The position numbers were made by a program, and so were the translations under genes. DNA of 15,721 bases from Hyphomicrobiales bacterium. Lineage in GTDB: Bacteria; Pseudomonadota; Alphaproteobacteria; Rhizobiales; OSC116. Shown piece by piece: positions 1 through 8,256 of the stretch (position 1 is the first letter of the stretch; every line of letters begins with the position of its first letter). The stretch spans positions 1-15,721 of the forward strand of contig JABSRY010000015.1 of NCBI GenBank assembly GCA_013214985.1, in the 5' to 3' direction. Below the pieces are notes generated by a model. The model saw nothing but the letters and a program-made list of their open reading frames with translations, had not been told where the DNA came from and made no database searches.

Positions 1-1242
1 GCGCCAATCGTTGGGGTTTTTGTGATTTTGGCTATTCATTTAATTGCATATTTTTTAAGCCGTAAAAAAGCCGCTACTGCTTCTATTTTCGCGCAAAATA
101 AAGCAACGCATTTAATTGAAACCATTGGCCTTTATGAGAATATAAAAGCATCTGCTATCGAAGATAAACGCTTAGGCCTGTGGGAGCGATTGGCTGATGG
201 TGCTGCATTTGCAGGACATGAAGAACGTAAATTTAGCTTCTTCTCTACCAATGCATCTGTCATCATCGCACAAGTCGTTATTGTTTTCACCCTAATCATT
301 GGGGTTTATCAATTACAAGCGGGTTTAATAACGGTAGGTGGGTTAGCGGCTTGTTCTTTATTGGTTGGCCGCGCAATCGCACCTATGGCAGCATTATTTT
401 CTTTAATTGTCAAAGCCTATCATTACCGCAAAACATCGGCGGTTATTGAACAAATATTCAATGCACCGCTTGAATTAGCGGGTGACTTATCTAAAATATC
501 GGCCCGTAAAATTAAGGGTGATATAGAGTTTAGTAACGTTGATTTCGCCTATAATGACGATGACGGCAACATACTCGAACAATTAAATATTAAAATTAGA
601 CATGGTGAAAAAGTTGGTATCGTCGGTAAAGTGGGTTGTGGTAAAAGTAGCTTATTACGCTTGGCAGTTAGATATTACGAAGCCAATAAAGGCCGTGTTT
701 TAATTGATGGACACGATATAAGGCAATATTCGCCTTCAAACATGCGCAGAAGCATTGTTTATATGAGCCAAAATTATAATTTATTTGATGACACCTTATA
801 TCAAAACATATGCACGGGTGTCGATAACGTCGATGAAGAGTTATTCGCCAAGATTGTACAGGTAACAGGTGTTCATGACTTTGCATCTAGGCATGGGCAA
901 GGCTATGGCATGAATGTTGGCGCCAATGGCGAACGCTTATCGGGTGGGCAACGCCAATCTGTTGCGTTGGCGAAATGTTTGTTACGCAAGCCAAAAGTTT
1001 ATATGTTAGACGAGCCTACATCGGCAATGGATAACCAACTCGAAAAAGTAATTGTCGATAATTTACTTGAATTTATCGGCGATAATACACTGATTGTAGC
1101 AACCCATAGGGCACCCATATTAAGTTTGGTTGACCGAATAATTTGGATGGATAAAGGCTCTGTAATATTAGATGGGCCAAAGGATATAGTGTTACACGCA
1201 ATAAAAACCGGACAAATGCCCAACGCAAACAAAGTGGCATAG
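1..1242 (+). CDS. Type I secretion system permease/ATPase (LssB/LapB class), 5' end missing
   Basis: Inner-membrane ABC transporter that would use ATP to export an unfolded substrate through a HlyD-type adaptor and a TolC-type pore. The reading frame is open from base 1, so the gene begins upstream; the GTG at 22 is internal. About 413 residues remain: the last part of the transmembrane domain (hydrophobic segments at about 250-420), then a complete nucleotide-binding domain. Walker A GKVGCGKSS starts at base 625, the signature LSGGQRQ at 937, Walker B YMLDEP near 1000, followed by the D-loop SAMD and the H-loop THR. The wording around the signature (NGERLSGGQRQSVALA) is typical of LssB/LapB/RtxB exporters of large adhesins and RTX proteins. 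The N-terminal C39-like domain usual in this family would lie outside the window. No adaptor, outer-membrane channel or substrate gene is visible. Family call firm; substrate unknown. Confidence 0.9.
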   Translation, partial: APIVGVFVILAIHLIAYFLSRKKAATASIFAQNKATHLIETIGLYENIKASAIEDKRLGLWERLADGAAFAGHEERKFSFFSTNASVIIAQVVIVFTLIIGVYQLQAGLITVGGLAACSLLVGRAIAPMAALFSLIVKAYHYRKTSAVIEQIFNAPLELAGDLSKISARKIKGDIEFSNVDFAYNDDDGNILEQLNIKIRHGEKVGIVGKVGCGKSSLLRLAVRYYEANKGRVLIDGHDIRQYSPSNMRRSIVYMSQNYNLFDDTLYQNICTGVDNVDEELFAKIVQVTGVHDFASRHGQGYGMNVGANGERLSGGQRQSVALAKCLLRKPKVYMLDEPTSAMDNQLEKVIVDNLLEFIGDNTLIVATHRAPILSLVDRIIWMDKGSVILDGPKDIVLHAIKTGQMPNANKVA

Positions 1243-1290
1243 AATATTTAATTAATTAAGCAAATAACCCGATTAGAATAGTAATATATT

Positions 1291-2322
1291 ATGGCAAGAA
1301 TACCAGATGAAGCAGAAAATCATTGGCCAGGATTTGTAGACGCATTGTCTACAATCGTGATGGTTGTGACTTTTTTGCTAATTATTTTAGGTGTGGTTAT
1401 TTTTATTATCGCCCAACAGATACAAGAAACTGTTGGCAATGCCAAAATAGACACTGGCCAAAAAGAAATATTTATTAAAAAACCTGAACCCAACGAAATT
1501 AAACTCGACGACAAACCCACACCCGAAAACACCATTGCCCAGATAATTGCCGATGAAGCGAAAGCAAAATCTGAATTAGCTAAAGCCCAAGCTGAGATTG
1601 TGAAATTTGAGGCGATTAAGGCAGAGGCCGAGGCTGAGGCTGAGGCAACAAAAGCTGAAATTATAAAATCTGAAGCGATTAAAGCCGAGGCAGAAGCTGA
1701 AACAGCAAAAGCTGAGGCCGCAGAAGCTGAAACCCAAGAAAATATTGAACAGATAAAACTTGAAACCGCAAAAGCAGAGGCATCCGCCAAGCAGGCAGAG
1801 GCCCAAGCCCAAAAAATGAAACTTAAGCTGCAAGAACAATTAGATGGCAGTTTTAAAATAAACCTAACCGAAGAACTACGCCAAGATAGAAAAACTGAAT
1901 CAGAGAAAAGTGGGCAGCGAGTACGCAGCGAAGTTGTTGATGTTAGCAAACAAATTACCATTGCCAAGGATGAAACACCAAAAGAGTTTAAGGCGAATAT
2001 TGTACAAAGTGCAAATGCCATTTTAACTTTAATATTTGATGGAAAGTCAGTGGTTATTGACAGTGTATCTGCTACCGAAATTAGCAAATTTTTAATTAAC
2101 AAGCAGGTCATTAAACAAAAAGGTAAGTTGGAAATTCGCTCTTATGTAAACCTAAGCACCTCATCAATTGGTGAAGGCCGCAGATTGGCATTTTACCGTG
2201 CAATGGCTGCCCGTAATGAATTATTAAAATTGGAGTTAGATCCAAGCAATATATCGATAAAAGTAAAAGAAGTAGATGACGATAAGTTGGATGGCATATT
2301 GAAAATATATATTAAACCTTAA
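1291..2322 (+). CDS. MotB/OmpA-like inner-membrane stator protein with Ala/Glu-rich coiled coil
   Basis: Probable partner of the downstream MotA/TolQ-like channel. The 343-residue protein starts with WPGFVDALSTIVMVV and one membrane segment (about 12-42), the signature of MotB-like proteins paired with MotA/TolQ/ExbB channels. Asp17 sits where MotB and ExbD/TolR carry their proton-binding aspartate. Residues about 80-195 are a charged Ala/Glu/Lys helix with an internal 21-residue repeat, TolA-like in composition. The C-terminal third (about 225-343) resembles a diverged OmpA-like peptidoglycan-binding domain: the helix RRLAFYRAMAARNEL keeps an Arg-Ala (R303) like the OmpA motif, but the position expected to hold the ligand Asp appears to be Asn287. 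The gap to the exporter gene is 48 bases, with only a weak ribosome-binding site before the ATG, so co-transcription is likely. Seen: topology and motifs. Inferred: proton-driven motor role. The reversed order (motB-like before motA-like) is unusual. Confidence 0.8.
   Translation: MARIPDEAENHWPGFVDALSTIVMVVTFLLIILGVVIFIIAQQIQETVGNAKIDTGQKEIFIKKPEPNEIKLDDKPTPENTIAQIIADEAKAKSELAKAQAEIVKFEAIKAEAEAEAEATKAEIIKSEAIKAEAEAETAKAEAAEAETQENIEQIKLETAKAEASAKQAEAQAQKMKLKLQEQLDGSFKINLTEELRQDRKTESEKSGQRVRSEVVDVSKQITIAKDETPKEFKANIVQSANAILTLIFDGKSVVIDSVSATEISKFLINKQVIKQKGKLEIRSYVNLSTSSIGEGRRLAFYRAMAARNELLKLELDPSNISIKVKEVDDDKLDGILKIYIKP
1609..1734 (+). repeat. Two tandem 63-bp coding repeats (Ala/Glu-rich 21-residue units)
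   Basis: Inside the MotB-like gene two adjacent 63-bp units encode residues 107-127 and 128-148, both opening with EAIKAEAEAE. The first also contains a short 6-bp iteration (GAGGCC/GAGGCT/GAGGCT/GAGGCA, from about 1624). This looks like local duplication lengthening a helical spacer, and its length may vary between strains. Confidence 0.6.
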
Positions 2323-2438
2323 TGGGATAATGAAATTTAGAATATATACACCAATCGTTTAGAATTTTAAGTGTAAATTAAGTATAACTATGGTCATTTC
2401 AAAAATATTTGATGACCACGAATAAGTTGGAAGCCAAA

Positions 2439-4241
2439 ATGAAAAAAGAAATGCGCACACAAATATACCGTGTAATTGGGGTGTTTTCGTTCCTTGTGAT
2501 GATGACTATATGGCAGTTAGATTTTGTTATAACCGCAGTAAGCTCTAATGTGTTCTTAAATATGAGTATCATTGGTGCCTTTATTTTTGGCGTTGTTCTG
2601 CTTTATTTTAATATGCGTAAAATGCCAAATGAAATTTTGGCTTTTGAATCACTTCAAGAGTTTCATTCGGATATTTTGACTGTTAAGTCTGGCATAGAGC
2701 TTGATGATAACTGGAAATATGCCCGATGTGAAAAACCACCTATTTTATTTAGAAAACCCGAATTTTTAGGCCAAGCTTACCATATGATTTATGAGCAAAT
2801 GGCTAGAAGCAACCGCTTAAGAGTGAACACGTCGACCATGCAGACTTTGGTTGATGGCCTTGATATGCGCTTATATGACCAAAAATCACTAATGCAATAT
2901 ATTACGGGGCTTTTGGTATTTTTAGGCTTAATTGGTACATTTGTTGGCCTAATGGGAACATTGGCATCTGTGGGTGAAATTATTGGTGGCCTAGACTTAA
3001 CCAATGGCGCGGGTGTCGCGGTTATTCAAACATTAATGACAAACTTGCAAAAACCGCTTATTGGTATGGCAACGGGTTTCTCATCCTCATTATTTGGTTT
3101 GATTACCAGTTTAACCTTAGGCCTAATGTCACGCTTTGCAGCAAAACATAATGACCTGCTTAAAATGCATTTTGAAGATTGGTTAGCAGGTGCCGCACAA
3201 TTAGAAGAAGATGACGATTTTGGACCCGTTAATATTAATGACATTCAAGACAATGCCGAAACCGCCACGACAGGCGGCAAAAGTACGACAGGTGGTAATG
3301 CGCTTGACCACCGTGACTTGCGCTTGTTATACCGTGTGGCAAAAAATTCAGTTGCTACAAATCAAAAACTTAACGATCAGTTAGAGCAATTAACCCAATC
3401 TGTTCAGAATGTCGCCGATCAACGCGTTAAAGATCAGCAAGAAATGGCTAATTTTGCAATGCAGGTTGCAAATATTAGTAAACAACAAAATGAATATGGC
3501 TATCTGTTAAATAAAACTGCCGATGCAATTGCTGCGCAACAAGCGACAGCTTATCATATTCAAAAAATTGATAAGAATCTTGAAGAAAAATTTAGTAATT
3601 TTGAACAGTATTCACAGGCAATTCATAACCAGTCTGCTGAACAATTGCGCCAATTGGGCACAAAACTTAACCAAAAATTTGAAGAAGCCGACCATAGCAC
3701 AAAAATATTAAGGTCAAACATTGCCGATGAGGTTAGAAAAATAGACACCCGCGTTGACAATAGATTAGACGCTATGCATAACGGTTTAGAGCGCTTAGGC
3801 CGCAACCAGTTTGATCAGATTGAACATTTAAAACAGGCATTGGAAGATCAAATTAACAAAATTGAAGCAAAACCTAGCACTGATTTCGCAGAAATAGACG
3901 ACGATAAAGTTGAGCTTACTCAGATGATGAACCAGTTAGATAATATGATTAATGTAAACCAATTGAGTAAGGACGATGTGTCTGAACTTAAAAACATGAG
4001 CCGCTTATTTACTGATGTTGAAGCAACACCAGAAAAACCGCATTCTATTAAAGATTTATTTGATAGGATTGTCGATAATTACGGTGAAATGAACTCTAAA
4101 TCTAGCGAAGAAATTGAAGCAGAGAATGCCCCAGTTGAGGAAGAATTTGCAATGGCTGTCGGTGCGCCAACACCCAATTCTATTTTGGATGAAATGAGTG
4201 GATTTAGCACCGTCGACGATATGCATAAAGATGAGAGATAA
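2439..4241 (+). CDS. MotA/TolQ/ExbB-family proton channel protein with long coiled-coil tail
   Basis: Predicted ion-channel subunit of a stator-type motor, partner of the preceding MotB-like protein. I chose the ATG at 2439 because GGAAG lies five bases before it; ATG 2412 or TTG 2409 would add 9-10 residues but have no ribosome-binding site. Numbered from 2439 (600 residues), hydrophobic segments lie at about 12-34, 39-57, 154-178 and 206-230. The third holds LGLIGTFVGLMGTL, the MotA/TolQ/ExbB core, with Thr167 and Thr174 as possible pore residues. A cytoplasmic loop of about 95 residues separates segments two and three. After residue 240 come about 360 residues with no membrane segment, mostly Gln/Asn/Lys-rich coiled coil (about 300-480) ending in an acidic stretch. 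TolQ and ExbB are about 230-250 residues and MotA about 290, so this tail is exceptional; ZorA of the Zorya defence system also has a long helical tail. The gap from the MotB-like gene is 116 bases and holds a weak -10-like TATAAC at 2383. The next gene follows after three bases. Confidence 0.82.
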   Translation: MKKEMRTQIYRVIGVFSFLVMMTIWQLDFVITAVSSNVFLNMSIIGAFIFGVVLLYFNMRKMPNEILAFESLQEFHSDILTVKSGIELDDNWKYARCEKPPILFRKPEFLGQAYHMIYEQMARSNRLRVNTSTMQTLVDGLDMRLYDQKSLMQYITGLLVFLGLIGTFVGLMGTLASVGEIIGGLDLTNGAGVAVIQTLMTNLQKPLIGMATGFSSSLFGLITSLTLGLMSRFAAKHNDLLKMHFEDWLAGAAQLEEDDDFGPVNINDIQDNAETATTGGKSTTGGNALDHRDLRLLYRVAKNSVATNQKLNDQLEQLTQSVQNVADQRVKDQQEMANFAMQVANISKQQNEYGYLLNKTADAIAAQQATAYHIQKIDKNLEEKFSNFEQYSQAIHNQSAEQLRQLGTKLNQKFEEADHSTKILRSNIADEVRKIDTRVDNRLDAMHNGLERLGRNQFDQIEHLKQALEDQINKIEAKPSTDFAEIDDDKVELTQMMNQLDNMINVNQLSKDDVSELKNMSRLFTDVEATPEKPHSIKDLFDRIVDNYGEMNSKSSEEIEAENAPVEEEFAMAVGAPTPNSILDEMSGFSTVDDMHKDER

Positions 4242-4244
4242 CCG

Positions 4245-4598
4245 ATGAATATTACCCAATTTATACCCAGTATCTTTAAGAAAAAAGTTAAACCCAGCAC
4301 GTTTGTCAGGAAATATGAACGCCACGAATGCTCGTTTATAAGCAAACTCATATTTTTAGACACATCGGCCAAATTAGATGGCGTGGTTAATGAAATTTCA
4401 CGAGGTGGTGCAATTTTTAGACCCGCACAATCCTATATTCTAATGCGTAATTCCGAAACAATTGGCATAGAATTAAATGGTGAAGTTGTATCTGGCAAAA
4501 TCGTAACAACGCGCGATTTTGGCTATGCCATTAAATTTTTTAAAGAGCTACCAGAAGAAGAAGTCATATATGCGCTTGATAACTCGATGATGATTTAA
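4245..4598 (+). CDS. Small PilZ-domain protein, putative c-di-GMP receptor
   Basis: A single-domain cytoplasmic protein of 117 residues. PilZ domains bind cyclic di-GMP through an RxxxR motif and a (D/N)xSxxG motif. Here RKYER (Arg22, Arg26) matches the first. The second reads EISRGG (Glu50, Ser52, Gly55), with Glu in place of Asp/Asn. Binding is therefore plausible but not assured. The start follows the MotA-like stop by three bases, so the two are almost certainly co-transcribed and translationally coupled. By analogy with YcgR, the PilZ protein that acts on the flagellar stator and rotor, it could regulate the channel encoded upstream; this is inference from gene position. It could instead act on the type I exporter or be a non-binding PilZ. 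Confidence 0.8.
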   Translation: MNITQFIPSIFKKKVKPSTFVRKYERHECSFISKLIFLDTSAKLDGVVNEISRGGAIFRPAQSYILMRNSETIGIELNGEVVSGKIVTTRDFGYAIKFFKELPEEEVIYALDNSMMI

Positions 4599-4618
4599 AA
4601 CTAATCGATTGATCTGCC

Positions 4619-4624
4619 TATAAT
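4619..4624 (+). promoter_or_regulatory. Possible -10 element for tctE
   Basis: A perfect TATAAT lies in the 80-base gap between the PilZ gene and the kinase start at 4679, which would give an untranslated leader of roughly 50 bases. No good -35 is present (TAAAAC at 17-bp spacing). An imperfect inverted repeat (TGCAA...TTGCA, about 4637-4658) lies between it and the start codon. tctE may thus have its own promoter rather than depend on the motor operon. Weak evidence. Confidence 0.28.
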
Positions 4625-4678
4625 GCCCTATATACTTGCAATAACAAACATTGTTGCATATTGATATATAGGATTTTA

Positions 4679-6097
4679 ATGATTAGATCTCTCAAAAGCC
4701 GATTATTATTATGGCTCATATTACCACTATTAATGGTAAGTGCATTTGCGCTTTATGACACTAAAAACTATGCCAGAATTACCGCTCATAGTATTTTTGA
4801 CCGAACATTAGCAGGGTCTACGATTGCCATTGCCGAACGGGTTGGTGTTACAGAAGATGGTTCTTTAGACGTCGACATACCTTATATTGCGCTTGATATG
4901 CTGACATCCTCCGCACATGATCGAATTTTCTATCGTATTAATTTTGACGATAATGAATTTCTTACGGGTTATAAGGAGCTTGTCGCAAGTGGCGAAATTG
5001 TCAATAAAATCTCATATTCTCAGAACCAAGACATATTATTTTATAATGGTATATTCAGAGGTGAAGCCATACGTTTAGCCTTATATAAAGGGGTAGCAAT
5101 TGGCGCAGAACGCCGACATAATTTTGAAATATTACTAGCCGAAACTACTAAAGCACGAGACAGCTTAACACAAGATATATTAAACAGCGCGACATGGCGT
5201 TTGGCGTTAATTTTAGCCACGGCGTTGGTATTTGTTTGGGTTGGTATTGTATTGGCCTTAAAGCCCCTCACCCACCTGCAGCAAGCCATTGCACGGCGGA
5301 CACCCAATGACCTGCACCCGATCACCCATAAAGTACCGCTTGAGGTGGAATCGTTAATTTCGACTATTAATAGTTTCATGACCCGACTTGGTAACAGCTT
5401 ATCTGCATTGCGTAATTTTACGGGCAATGCAGAGCATCAAATTAAAACCCCCTTAAGCATTGCCAAGGCCAACATATATTTGGCACAACAAACCGAAGAA
5501 GATGTAGAACAGCGCCGTTTGTTAAACATTTCTAACAATGCAATTACCCAGTGTGAACGTATATTATCGCAGCTAATATTGCTTTCGCGGGTTGAAAATG
5601 AAGCGTCTTCAAAATCTAAACTACAGTTTAATTTAGTGGAGCAAGTCAAGCAAAATATCGTGCGTGAATACCCAATTGCCGCTCAGTTTAACATTGATAT
5701 TGGCATTAAAAACAACTTGAATATTGATGAAATTAATATCACGGGCAACGCCACTCTGTTTGACGAAATGTTGCATAATATTATTAGCAACATTTTCATG
5801 CATGCAGACCGTTGCACGGTGGTTACTGTATATTTAAATGAAGACCGCTTTTATTATTATTTACATATAGAAGATAATGGCATTGGCATTATGCCTGAAA
5901 ATTATGACAAAGTTATTTCGCGGTTTGGCCAAACCGATGCTTCTAAAAATAAGGGTTCTGGGCTTGGCTTGTCTATTGTCAGTGAAATAATGAACCTATA
6001 TGACGGTGGGGTTAAGCTATCCCCCGCGACCCATAAAGCTCAAAAGGCTAACGGCCAGAATATTGGTTTATCTGTTGAGCTTAAATTCAAAAAGTAA
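4679..6097 (+). CDS. tctE: TctE-type sensor histidine kinase
   Basis: Inner-membrane sensor kinase expected to autophosphorylate on histidine and pass phosphate to the OmpR-type regulator TctD, controlling carboxylate uptake. The ATG at 4679 is chosen because AGGA ends five bases before it; the upstream TTG at 4661 lacks a site. The protein has 472 residues: membrane segment at about 8-27, a periplasmic domain of about 145 residues resembling the 2CSK_N domain of TctE-like kinases, a second segment at about 172-194, a short linker, then the kinase core. The H-box is NAEHQIKTPL (His253), close to the TctE form HQLRTPL. The ATPase domain shows an N-box (LHNIISNIFMHA), G1 DNGIGI and G2 GSGLGLSIV, so it looks intact. 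It is convergent with tctA, and its partner tctD lies 4.4 kb away beyond the transporter operon. The ligand may be read directly or through the periplasmic binding protein encoded at 9381-10448. Confidence 0.88.
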   Translation: MIRSLKSRLLLWLILPLLMVSAFALYDTKNYARITAHSIFDRTLAGSTIAIAERVGVTEDGSLDVDIPYIALDMLTSSAHDRIFYRINFDDNEFLTGYKELVASGEIVNKISYSQNQDILFYNGIFRGEAIRLALYKGVAIGAERRHNFEILLAETTKARDSLTQDILNSATWRLALILATALVFVWVGIVLALKPLTHLQQAIARRTPNDLHPITHKVPLEVESLISTINSFMTRLGNSLSALRNFTGNAEHQIKTPLSIAKANIYLAQQTEEDVEQRRLLNISNNAITQCERILSQLILLSRVENEASSKSKLQFNLVEQVKQNIVREYPIAAQFNIDIGIKNNLNIDEINITGNATLFDEMLHNIISNIFMHADRCTVVTVYLNEDRFYYYLHIEDNGIGIMPENYDKVISRFGQTDASKNKGSGLGLSIVSEIMNLYDGGVKLSPATHKAQKANGQNIGLSVELKFKK

Positions 6098-6128
6098 AGC
6101 CCCCCATGTCAATACCACATGGAGGGCT
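6098..6128. terminator. Bidirectional hairpin terminator between convergent tctE and tctA
   Basis: A 12-bp GC-rich stem (AGCCCCCCATGT paired with ACATGGAGGGCT, one mismatch) with a 7-base loop starts immediately after the tctE stop codon. Read on the minus strand, the stem is followed by TTACTTTTTG, so it suits termination of the tctA operon. On the plus strand no T tract follows, so it may be a less efficient stop or a 3' stabilising stem for tctE. Confidence 0.7.
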
Positions 6129-6195
6129 TAAAGAACAAATTAGGCTGGGGAACAAGCAAATGTACCTAACTCACTCAACTCTTATGATCAAACTT

Positions 6196-7737
6196 CTAAC
6201 CATTTGATGCATTTTTATTTTCTACATAATTAATGAACCAAACAGATACTTTGGAAATAATGCCTGGCAAAATTAATGTCGCTGCTGCAATTAACAAAAT
6301 TGTGAATGTCAGAGGACGGTCATAAACAAATGACCAACTATCATCATTAATTAACAATGCACGGCGTAAATTATCTTCCATCATACCGCCTAGAATATAA
6401 CCCAATAGCATAGGTGCTAATGGAAAATCTAATAACCTTAATCCAACTGCGGCAATTGAAAAAATGACCATTAAATGAATATCAAATGTATTGAATGATA
6501 CAAAATAAACACCAATTAATGAGAAAAACAAAATAAGCGGGGTTAGAATAGTAGAAGGAATAGCCAATATTTTTGCAATATATGGAATTAGCGGCAAGTT
6601 AAGAATTAACAACACAACGTTACCAATATACATCGATATAATAACAGACCAGAATACATTTGGATTGTCTAAATATAAACGCGGGCCAGGTTGAATGCCA
6701 TAAGATAGTAACGCCCCCAACATAATTGCGGTTGTACCACTGCCAGGAATACCCAAAGTTAGTAATGGCACAAATGAACCTGAACATGCTGCATTATTAG
6801 CGGTCTCCGGCGCCGTTAAGCCGCGGATTGAGCCTGTGCCAAATAGTTTGCCTTTTTCTTCACCTGCAATGCGTTGCTCCATGCCATAGGCTAAGAAACT
6901 AGCAATCGTAGCACCAGCACCTGGCAATACACCGACAAAAAAGCCTAAGATAGAAGAACGCGCTATAACCGGCGCCATCTCTCTAATTTCTTCTTTGGTT
7001 AGCTTTAATGAACCCAAATTACTTTGAGCGTTCATTTCTTTAACGCGATCGGCATCTGATTTTGGCCGAAGAACGACCATTAATGCTTCTGACAATGCAA
7101 AAGCAGCCATCGCTAACAACAAGAATGAAATGCCATCTATCAAATCGGATATGCCCATAGTAAAGCGTTGAACGCCTTGTGTTTGGTCGGTACCAATGGT
7201 CGAAATCATTAAACCTAACACGGTCATTAAAATGGCTTTAATAACGTTGCCTTTGCCAGCAAATGCAGCAACCGCAGTTAAGCCCAACACCATGAGTGCA
7301 AAATAATCGGTTGATTGAAAAATAAGCGATACTGCTGCCAATGAAGGTGCAGCAATTAGCAATAAAATAGCTGCAATAGTACCACCTGAAAAAGAGGAAT
7401 AGGCAGCAATGGCCAATGCTTTACCCGCATGGCCTTTTTTTGCCATCGGGTAACCATCAAATGCTGTGGCTACAGTACCTGCAACCCCAGGTGCGTTGAT
7501 GAGGATTGAGGAGGTTGAACCACCAAAGATCGCCCCATAATATACACCTGCCATTAAGATTAAACCCGTAGATGGCTCTAGGTTATAAGTAATCGGAATC
7601 ATCAGAGCGATGGCTGAAATTGGGCCCAAACCTGGCAACATGCCAATGAATGTGCCGACCATACAACCAACAATAACCATCATAATATTCATGGGGGTTA
7701 AAGCGGTCTCAAGGCCAAGTAGAATACCTTCTAACAT
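6196..7737 (-). CDS. tctA: Tripartite tricarboxylate transporter, large membrane subunit TctA
   Basis: The large permease subunit of a TTT (TctABC) secondary transporter, which imports carboxylates such as citrate using an ion gradient and a periplasmic binding protein. The 513 residues are the usual length for TctA. Multiple membrane helices are evident, and the family hallmark is intact: GMLPGLGP near residue 34 and a second Gly/Pro-rich stretch GAIFGGSTSSILINAPG followed by GYPMAKKG. A further GVLPGAGATIASF half-site near residue 270 fits the inverted internal duplication of the family. The ATG at 7737 has AAGGA seven bases upstream. It is the last gene of the sbp-tctC-tctB-tctA operon, 23 bases after tctB, and ends before a hairpin terminator. 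The substrate cannot be read from the sequence. Confidence 0.96.
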   Translation of the reverse strand: MLEGILLGLETALTPMNIMMVIVGCMVGTFIGMLPGLGPISAIALMIPITYNLEPSTGLILMAGVYYGAIFGGSTSSILINAPGVAGTVATAFDGYPMAKKGHAGKALAIAAYSSFSGGTIAAILLLIAAPSLAAVSLIFQSTDYFALMVLGLTAVAAFAGKGNVIKAILMTVLGLMISTIGTDQTQGVQRFTMGISDLIDGISFLLLAMAAFALSEALMVVLRPKSDADRVKEMNAQSNLGSLKLTKEEIREMAPVIARSSILGFFVGVLPGAGATIASFLAYGMEQRIAGEEKGKLFGTGSIRGLTAPETANNAACSGSFVPLLTLGIPGSGTTAIMLGALLSYGIQPGPRLYLDNPNVFWSVIISMYIGNVVLLILNLPLIPYIAKILAIPSTILTPLILFFSLIGVYFVSFNTFDIHLMVIFSIAAVGLRLLDFPLAPMLLGYILGGMMEDNLRRALLINDDSWSFVYDRPLTFTILLIAAATLILPGIISKVSVWFINYVENKNASNG

Positions 7738-7760
7738 TTTGAAATCCTTAAATTTTTGCT

Positions 7761-8225
7761 TTATTTAAACAGGTCCATTAAAAATTCTGGTAAAGGTGCT
7801 ACATAGACACCGAGCACTTGGCTCATTAAATACCAAAAAAACAAGACCACTGGGATGGTTGAGAATATAAGAATATTTTTTCGTCTTTCGCCTAAGACAT
7901 ATTCAGCAGAAATCAAAAACACTGACGTTGAAATAATGAATCCAACTGGGCGTACAGTAAAACCATAGGTAACCATAAGAATACAGATCAATATGGCACT
8001 CACCCATTTAAAACCTTCGACATCTGGTAAATCATTATTTTTTGAAGTAAAAAATAAAATTAGGGATAATACAACACCTAAAACGCTGAGGGCTTTTGGC
8101 AAAGTTTGTGCCGTAAAAGCTGCGTCTGCTTGAAATGATAGAAGTGGAATCTGGTAAGTTAATGCACCATAGGCTATTGAAAATACCATTAAGATAACGG
8201 CACCGATGCGATCATTGGTTAACAT
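7761..8225 (-). CDS. tctB: Tripartite tricarboxylate transporter, small membrane subunit TctB
   Basis: Small membrane subunit of the TTT transporter, poorly conserved across the family and identified by size, topology and place between tctC and tctA. Translation most likely begins at the ATG at 8225 (154 residues), because GGAG lies six bases upstream; the in-frame TTG at 8237 overlaps that ribosome-binding site. There are about four hydrophobic segments: one near the N-terminus, one at about 45-60, a pair around 75-110, and a C-terminal one with FWYLMSQVLGVYV. Its role is thought to be assembly or stability of the TctA complex. Confidence 0.93.
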   Translation of the reverse strand: MLTNDRIGAVILMVFSIAYGALTYQIPLLSFQADAAFTAQTLPKALSVLGVVLSLILFFTSKNNDLPDVEGFKWVSAILICILMVTYGFTVRPVGFIISTSVFLISAEYVLGERRKNILIFSTIPVVLFFWYLMSQVLGVYVAPLPEFLMDLFK

Positions 8226-8256
8226 GCTGTTCTCCAATCAAGTTAGATTTGAACCT

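Noticed and set aside
1320..2111. A 263-codon Ser/Ala-rich minus-strand frame opposite the MotB-like gene
   Set aside because: Its composition is the antisense of the Ala/Glu-rich coding repeat, it lacks a ribosome-binding site and family features, and the plus-strand gene fits its operon.
4245..4325. Minus-strand frames across the MotA-like/PilZ junction (about 4056-4372)
   Set aside because: They run across two well-supported plus-strand genes and have no recognisable motifs.
1..4598. A Zorya anti-phage system, suggested by the MotA-like long tail and MotB-like partner
   Set aside because: No ZorC, ZorD or ZorE helicase/nuclease gene follows; the next genes are PilZ and a TctE kinase. The gene order is also MotB-like first. 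The resemblance is limited to the motor module.
5041..5427. A 128-codon minus-strand frame inside tctE
   Set aside because: It is antisense to the kinase linker and H-box region, which is clearly coding on the plus strand.
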